A stretch of DNA of 64,000 nucleotides from Volutella citrinella (Eukaryota; Ascomycota; Sordariomycetes; Hypocreales; Nectriaceae). The stretch spans positions 4,278,001-4,342,000 of the forward strand of contig JAWZSP010000003.1 in assembly GCA_034401135.1 (NCBI GenBank), read 5' to 3'. Under the pieces are notes generated by a model. It was not told the DNA's origin. It did not search any database and saw only the letters and a program-made list of their open reading frames with translations. Of the stretch, positions 57,089 to 64,000 are shown one piece after another; position 1 is the stretch's first letter; the number at the start of each line of letters is the position of its first letter. The position numbers and the translations under genes were made by a program.

Positions 57089-59229
57089 TTACACATCGTC
57101 CTCGAGGAATTTATATGCAAACTTGAAGTCTGCTTTTCGTCGATTCATCCTGCGAAGGAGAAATGTTAGTAAGCTGCAACTGTAATGGCACTTCTGTCTG
57201 TCCATGGAGCGGGATGCAGCGTGGGATGCAGCATCCTTGACCGGGCGCGGGGTAGGTTTACATACCATGTGCTCTCGTAGTCGAAGAAGCGGTAGGTGCC
57301 TTGCTCAAAGTCCTCGGTGATGTTCTTGGGCTCCTCGTGGCGTTGGAACCAGGTTTGGTACTGCTTGTGGAATCGCCAGCTCTGGTCCTTGAGCGCCTTG
57401 GCCGCCAGGTACTGCTGCACGGTGCCCTGCTTGTAGTAGAAGACGTAGAAGAGCGTGTCCGTGTCGATCCGCGAGTACAGTCTGGGGTCATCGAAGATGG
57501 GCAGAGGATCGCGGGGGAATCCAGATCCCGTGGGCGGCACTGGCACGTCAGGTCGGTAGGTCCTTGGCACGTCGGCATCAAGAAGCTCGGGGCAGCTGGC
57601 TTGGCTCACACCCATCATTCGCAGCGTTGACGGCGCTGAGGGGGGCGGCGGTCGCTTTCGCGAAGTTTCGTAGGTATCCACAAGGTCTTGCAGAGACGAA
57701 GGGAGGTGGTATATCGACTCCTCGTCGGCCTTCTCCTTGGCGGCCTTGACGCCGTTGGGTGTGCCATTCGATCGAGGAGCTGATTGAGAGTTAGCAATTT
57801 GACATCGTCCGGTTCCAAGTACACGATGCAGGCAGCAAAGGGTTATGCACATACTTCTAGATGACTCTGCAGCTTCGGGCGCCACCGCAGGTTGCTTGCC
57901 AGCTGCTTTTGACCTCTTGGATGGCTTCGTGATGAAGTTCAGAGGTTCCGACTCGGGCACAGGTGCCACGGGCTGCCTGGGCTCGTTCTGCTGCGAGGCA
58001 GGTTGGATGATTGACATGGCGGGGGAATTGGTCGCGCTTGTTCGGACCTGCGAGGACGGTGGTAGCGGAGCCACTCCTATCGAGGCACCCGGAGGCGGCG
58101 GTAAGGGTGAAATGCCGACGTTGTTCTTGTCACTGGCGGCGGCGGCGGCAGCTGCTGAAGCGTACTTGAGGCCTTCTCCGGCGGGCCGCGTGGGCACCGA
58201 TGCCGGCTTCATGGCGAGGCCGCCAGCATTGCCGTTGCTGATGGTTGATAGGGGAGCGTGTAGGGTCGCAAGGGCAGGCAGGGGTGACTTGACCTGGCCG
58301 GATGGGCGCCTGAGTTCGGCGTCCTTTTGCGCTTTTCTCGACAGCGGTTTGGGCGGCTCCGGCTCTGCCATGGGCTCCTCTTGCACGGACTGGGCGTCGA
58401 GAGAAGATCCCTTCTCGCCGTCCTGGCCCATGCCGTAGGCTCCCTCCTCATCCTCAAGTTCCAGTTCGTCGTACATCTCCTCGTCCTCCATGAAGTCCTC
58501 ATTCATGCCATCGGAAACGTAGTAACGGATGCTCTCCTCTAGCTCGTTGACCTGCTCAGGCTCGACGCCGCCGTTCTCAAGGGACCTTCGGATCAGCTCT
58601 AGCTTGCCTTGGTGCCACTTATGTCGCTCGATGACTCGCTCGACCTCGGCGATGCGCTCCGCTTTGGCGTGGTTGTTCTTGCCTTTCTTCATGGTGGCCT
58701 GTATCGACTCGCCTTCGGCCTCGAGTGTCTCGATCTGCTGTTCTAGGTCGTCCACCATGCCGCTTAGGAATTCGCTTGTCTCGACCTTGGCCTGCTCTTT
58801 AGGATCTAGTTTTGCGGCTGCTGATAGGCCTTCCTTGGAGTACGCTTTCGTCTTCATGGCCTTCTCGACGGCCTTGAACTTTTCCATTTGCTAGAGATGG
58901 GGGGAGACAACAACGGTCAGTATGGGGGATTATGACGCCATAGGGCTCAGCGAGGGCAGCCAGCAAGGACGAACCGTCTCTATCAGCTTCCGATGCTCCA
59001 GCAAAGGAGCCTTGTCCTTGATGTCGTTGCTTGCGGCCCATGTCTTGATCTGATCTCGCAACCGCTGCAGCTTCTTGATCTCGCGCTTCAGGTTGTCCTC
59101 CTGCTTCTCCTTCTGGGCGGTGTTATTTGATTGCTCGATCTTCTCGTAGATGGCCTCGAACTCGGCCACGCCTTCGGCCACCTTCTTGAAGCACTTGTCC
59201 ACTTCTTGCTGTAACTTCCTCGCCGCCAT
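57089..59229 (-). CDS. CCR4-NOT complex subunit NOT3/NOT5
   Basis: Four exons (59229-58975, 58890-57855, 57779-57266, 57149-57089), introns 84, 75 and 116 bp, all in phase, 621 aa. The start [25 protein letters not shown] and the following coiled coil ([43 protein letters not shown]) are the NOT3 N-terminal domain. Residues about 235-430 are a Pro/Ala-rich linker with a polyalanine run. The C-terminal NOT-box ([75 protein letters not shown]) binds NOT1/NOT2. The complex shortens poly(A) tails and represses translation. The last exon is only 61 bp and would be lost by a simple frame search. Confidence 0.97.
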
Positions 59230-60708
59230 GGTGATTGCTGTGTTCGCCTCGGCGGGCGTCGCTGGGGCGGGCGTGTGAATGGGTCGGGATTCGAGGGTAT
59301 GCCGGTCCAGTTGGAGAGGGATTCTGCTCCGACGCAGCGGCTAGGGCAGTGATTGCGGAGGGTGTGATGGAACTTGTTATTGGGCGTCGGGTGTCGGGGT
59401 AGCGATGTCGATGGGATGACTCGCAGTAGGAATGTTTGCTTGAGGCGTCGAGCGCTCAATTCGTGGTGGGTTGGTGGGCGATTAGCGTCCAGCTGGCGAA
59501 CGTCTGCTGGCAGTTGTCGAGGGAAAGACTGGGTGATGAGGCCAAGTCCTGCTGGCGTGTGCTATTGGCCAGCACGGCCCCAAGTCACTCTGGTTGGTCG
59601 CAGTTAGCCGCCTGCGGGGCGAGGCAAGCAAAGGGTTGTTTGCAGAGGGGTTGGCTGGCGTTTGTGAAGGCCCAAACACTTCATGGGGCAATCTACTGAG
59701 GTCTACGGACGACGTGGAATTTCTAATGCCGCTCCCCCTTAGGTCATGGCCTTATGGCAGGTTGACGAGTGACGCAAGGCTGAGCTGGCACTATCATGGG
59801 ATACATTTTGGTGTGGGCCGCCAGGTTAGGTCGTGGGGTACGTCTGGGCTCCATCCGTCCAAGCCTGTGTGGCCTAATTAGTTCGGCTACCTTATCCAAG
59901 TACCTCCCCCAGGTGGAAAGCAAGGGAATGCATGGAGGGCAATTCCGAACCAGGCAGAGCATAGCAATGCAATGGTGGTCGCTCTCGCAGGACATGCACC
60001 ATACCGAGAACAGGTTCTGTCTACATGCCTCGTACTGTAATTCAATGCCATCGGCGACGGCCCACAGACGACGCTCGAAACCCGGGCCGACGGGCTCGGT
60101 GTATGAGTCGTACGGCGGCTGGGCCGTGATTCTACTGCCATCCATGAGCTACCACCTCCCTTCATGCTGTGCGACAAGCACTGGGATGACCTCACGCCGA
60201 CCAGAGCCGCAACTCACGGTCCTTTCTACGCCAGCATCAAGAAATAGTAGTCCGTTCCTCATAGATAATCCTCTCCCCACAGCAATCCCAGCTATTTCCG
60301 CCCCTGTCGGCCCCTGGTTTTCAACCATTACAGCCGCAGAAACACGGCAGCGCCCTACTCCCGGTACCTAACCCACTGTCTCCCTGTAAGGGTTTTCCAA
60401 AGAACATCCATCAATCCACCACTCCAGTACATCTAGGCTATTGTTCTACCCCCAACCCCTTCTCAACAGCACTGCCCACGGGAAGATTGTCATTTGTGAC
60501 AGACCAGTGCCGCCTTCGCTTGTCTTGCCCAATTGGTCTTTTCTTGCAGCCCTGCGACAGAGCCTCTCTCTCGCCCGTGTTGCTGCGCTCAACTCCCGAC
60601 GCAGGGCGCGCAGGCAAACACTCCGGTCAGGAGAGTCCACACCACCACCACCACCACCACCACCACAAAGAGTTCATATCGAGTTCAACTCCAGCTCAAC
60701 CAGTCACG
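59230..60708. other. Divergent intergenic region between NOT3/5 and DTD genes
   Basis: About 1.5 kb holding both promoters. Bases 60640-60666 are a (CAC)9 run in the leader of the DTD gene (separate entry). No coding segment is supported. Confidence 0.55.
60640..60666 (+). repeat. (CAC)9 microsatellite in a 5' leader
   Basis: Nine perfect CAC units end 42 bp upstream of the DTD start codon at 60709, so they are probably transcribed in the 5' UTR. Confidence 0.95.
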
Positions 60709-61612
60709 ATGAAGGGTACGCCTCTGCAAACGCACTCGCCACACGCCCGCTGGATCCTACTCATGGATGGACGGATGCAGCCGGCCTATTTGGGACCCTC
60801 TTCTCACAAGTCTGTCTAGCAATCCTGCAGCGTGTCCTGTCGGCGTCCGTCACGGTGGACAAGGAGGTGGTCTCGTCCATTGGTAAAGGAGTCTTGGTCT
60901 TTGCGGCTGTGGCGCCTGGTGACTCGGAGAAGGAAGCCGACTCGCTGGCGGCCAAGGTGCTCAAAATGAAGATGTGGAACGACGAGGAAGGTGGACGGGT
61001 AAGGCCCGCACCACCCTTGCACGACGTGGCATCCGTGTTGTGTCTGACTGACCCTGGCCCGTACTGTAGTGGAAAAAGAGCGTTACAGAGATCGACGGCG
61101 AGGTCTTGTGCGGTACGCAGTCACTCGCATAATGAGCAAGTTGCTCACTTCTCACTCACGCTTGCAAACCCCTCCCCCCTCCTTGGCCCGTCCACTGGCT
61201 GACCACCCGGCACGACAGTCTCGCAGTTCACTCTGTTGGCCTCAACGAAGAAGGGCAACAAGCCTGATTTTCACGGGGCCGCCAACCCAGATGAAGCCAG
61301 CCGCCTGTACCATTACTTTGTCCAAAAGGTGCGGTCCGGATACGTGGCTGACAAGGTCAAGGATGGCAAATTCCAGGCCATGATGGAGGTTGCACTTGTC
61401 AACGACGGACCGGTAAGCTCTTCTCTCTTCATTCACGTCTTCGTCTTCATTCTATCGTACCTTTCATTTCCCTTGCCTGGCTGGACCGCGTCCTGTCCTG
61501 GCCTTGGACGGATGTGAGGCGGCATTGTTTGTGACTGACATTTCGGACGCCACAGGTTACGCTGGAACTGCAGGCGGGGGTGCAGAAGGCTGCAAAGACC
61601 CTTGAATCATAG
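60709..61612 (+). CDS. D-aminoacyl-tRNA deacylase (DTD1)
   Basis: It removes D-amino acids (and glycine from tRNA-Ala) wrongly attached to tRNA. Five exons (60709-60715, 60820-60998, 61070-61112, 61219-61412, 61556-61612), introns 104, 71, 106 and 143 bp, give 159 aa, the usual size. The first exon is 7 bp (Met-Lys plus one base); splicing gives MKAILQRVLSASVTVDKEVV, the canonical DTD start. Other marks: GKGVLVFAAVAPGD, KVLKMKMWND, WKKSVTEIDGEVL, SQFTLLASTKKGNKPDFHGA (the SQFTL active-site motif) and VNDGPVTLEL, containing the Gly-Pro pair that forms the cross-dimer cis-proline motif. All junctions keep frame. It acts in the cytosol as a homodimer. Confidence 0.96.
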
Positions 61613-64000
61613 ACCGCCATGCCCTAGCGGCGGTAGGCGGGAGAGATGAGACGTTGGTGGTGGCGATTGCCTTGGCTGGCTTCGTGCTCCGCGGCACGGA
61701 GAGTTGGGCCCGAGGGAGGGTGTCATGTTCAAAATGTGCCGGCGATTGCAGAGCACTCGAGTGCCAGCCGGCATCGAACGATAGATGAACTAGCCCCGGT
61801 AGGATCTGCAGCCTGCTATTTGATTGTCGATGCAGGCTAATCCCCGAGCAATATCCCAAGCATTGCCTCTTGATCTCTCGCCTGACAAGCACGTCCGTCC
61901 CGCGTCTCCCACACCACCTTAATTGTCTCTCCAAGCCCACCTGGTCCAGCCATCGACCGCACCACCATGGCAAACAGTGCCGTGCCCTGAGCAGCAACCC
62001 CAAGGACATGCAAAAAGAAAGGCCTGGTCAAGCATGGGAATCCGTGTCCATTGTCCCCTTTCCTCTTCACCTTGCAGCAGCCAACTCGGACCACCGCCGG
62101 GGCTCAACCGCCACCAAGTACAAGTAAGACGACCTGGAGCCAATAGTCGGGCGCCCAGAGAGGCTCAGGGCGCATCTCGAGGGCTGAGGGTGGTAGGTAG
62201 GCGCAAGGGAGCGGACGGTCTGGTATAACCGGACATTTCGTCGTATGGGCATGGGTTCATCAGAAGGGCCAAGGCTGGCCAACGAAGACGATTACCGAGC
62301 ACCCCAAGTGTGTTGCAAGACCCATGGCGCTGGGCCATGGGGCCGATCCCGCATATCTGCTCCACCATCCGCCGGGGGAGTCCGGCCGGACCCGGGGAGC
62401 TGTATCGAACATGCCGCAGGGATGGGCTGGGTCGGGCGGCAGGTGAGGCAGAGGGCGAACCGGGAGAGCCGACAGGTGAGACGTGTAAATTCTATGAATG
62501 TACGGATACATTCATTTTTTCTTCGCGTAGCGGAATGAAGGGCCCAATTACTGAGGCGGCGTGGACAGACGAGGCAAGATCTAGCCGCCGGAGCCCCACT
62601 GTGGTGCGGTGCGCGCTCCGCGCATGCCTGTGACCCTGTGCCAGCTGAAGAGCCGTCTCCGCACCGGGGCATTGAGAACAAGCAGCCGCGTGCATGTTAT
62701 GAACGACGGCAGATGCAGGTCTGTGTGCGTGCTGGGCACTGTGCATGCGTGCGACGACGGCGGAGGTGCGTGCGCGCCGCCTGAGTGCGAGAACAAGATG
62801 GGCGAACGCAGGAGAAGCCACGAGGAGAGAGTGTTGCTATGTGCTCAAGCATGTATGGCCTGAGCGTGTATCCGTACGCACAAATATACCTTTGCACTCC
62901 GTAGCATCCGTCGATGTAGGCTCGAGCACAGTGCCTCCGTTCCTGGGCCTGCGTACGCCGTAGCGTTGGCGCCTGTGTAACCAGCGCTTTCTCGTCCACC
63001 GGCTCCCATTTATGGCTAGTCATTCGTCAAGCGTTACCTGCCACCCCGACAAGCCCGGGGCGGGGTGATCTTCAAGGCACGGGGAGAGAGGCAGTGATGG
63101 CGGCGGGGCGGTTGTGCCGTGTTGGCCCTGATGAGACCTACGCAAGAGTCTCTGGCACTCCGACTCCCCTCCTTGCCTTGCGACAGGGACTGACAAGGGG
63201 CTGCGAGGGCCAACAAGCCACTGGACAGCAAAGCTAGGCGCCGCTCTGGTCCGGCCAACGGGAAGCCTTCCTGTATGTATGTCTTGCCCACCTGATGGGG
63301 CTGGTGACAACCTGTGCGCCAGACTCCTCTGGTGTACTGTTGCTGCACCATGATATGACCCAATGTGCAGTGTTGTCTGGCCGTAATATCGGCATGCATA
63401 GCAAGGCTCTACTGGCACCACAACCAGCCGGGACGCAGTCAGGCAAGCTCGGCGGCGGGCTGGGCTCTGATATCGATCGACTCACCCCAACCCGCGAGGG
63501 CACACACGCAACACACCTTGAGCTGCAAATGGAAAACAAGCAGCTGCAAACAAGTGCAAACAAGTACCACTTACGGGGGGGGGTACTTAGAAGTCTCGTT
63601 CTCGTAGCGAGAGGTGCAACTTGCCATGTTGCTGCGACTTTCTGCTGGGCGTGCTCCCGCTAATCACCACCACTTAATACGACGAGGTAGTAATTGATGT
63701 TTCCCCCACGTTCTCACGCCGATATACGCACGCACACACACTCAGCGGTATTACCGACTGATTCTCTACCGTCCTTGGGGCGTCTTTTCAGCTGCAATTG
63801 GTGGCCCCGAGGTGCCACCCGCCGGGTTCTCGAGCCCGCCACTGTACCATGGTTTCTTTTTCCTCGCTTCCCTGTATCCTCTCAGCTCGGAACTGCTGGC
63901 CCATCGTGTTTCTGCCTTGAGGCCCGGCGTCGTGCCTGGGCACCTCGGTTGTGTCTCATCTTATGCGTTGTGCGTATGTATATGTGCGCGGGCAAGTGGG
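61613..64000. other. Terminal region, no gene recognised
   Basis: About 2.4 kb to the window end. Short open frames occur on both strands, none with recognisable motifs or splice-linked partners. The stretch 63700-64000 (pyrimidine-rich, many TG/CA words) could be the leader of a gene beyond the window, but nothing confirms it. Confidence 0.45.

Overview
The window looks like nuclear DNA of a filamentous ascomycete (Pezizomycotina), most likely a Sordariomycete and possibly a hypocrealean. Genes are interrupted by short (about 45-120 bp) GT-AG introns, often with a CTRAC branch site just before the acceptor. Signature products are fungal: a chitin synthase, an IEC3 subunit of INO80, a WSC-domain surface protein, a sedolisin protease and an NADP-isocitrate dehydrogenase. 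Most of the gene models below join exons that I read directly at the splice sites.

Layout. 1-3160: the 3' end of an unknown gene (+), then a convergent five-exon unknown gene (-) with an in-frame TAG. 4284-5436: an NmrA-like NAD(P)-binding protein (-). 7103-7193: an intron-containing tRNA-Pro(AGG). 9849-13084: a chitin synthase (+). 13600-14013: a small Prp3-C/DUF1115 protein (+). 14333-23906: four co-directional minus-strand genes (an orphan, a secreted GPI-type WSC protein, a membrane acyltransferase-3, a sedolisin S53 protease). Around 25545-25731: a U2 snRNA gene. 26023-26903: translin (+). 27282-31677: a PNUTS/Ppn1-like protein phosphatase 1 regulator (-). 33961-36306: the SM protein Sly1 (+). 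36996-38090: IEC3 (+). 39565-41299: NADP-isocitrate dehydrogenase (-). 44014-45786: a golgin-like coiled-coil protein (-). 46704-48803: an unknown fungal protein whose frame is broken by one TAG (+). 50532-51367: a C2H2 zinc-finger protein (-). 57089-59229: a CCR4-NOT NOT3/NOT5 subunit (-). 60709-61612: a D-aminoacyl-tRNA deacylase (+). Long gene-free stretches, the largest being 51368-57088, separate these.

Most genes are housekeeping functions in RNA metabolism (U2, translin, NOT3/5, PNUTS-like, DTD, tRNA), secretory traffic (Sly1, golgin-like), chromatin (IEC3) and metabolism. The block at 9849-23906 is richer in cell-wall, surface and secreted products. I see no biosynthetic gene cluster, transposon or CRISPR.

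The most interesting signal is a pair of otherwise long open genes (frames interrupted at 2345-2347 and 48288-48290), each with a single in-frame TAG. In both cases the A of the UAG can be drawn in the loop of a short mRNA hairpin. That is the context favoured by the A-to-I mRNA editing known from Sordariomycete fruiting bodies, which turns UAG stop codons into UGG (Trp). A pseudogene, a sequence error or (for the first) an undetected mini-intron remain possible.
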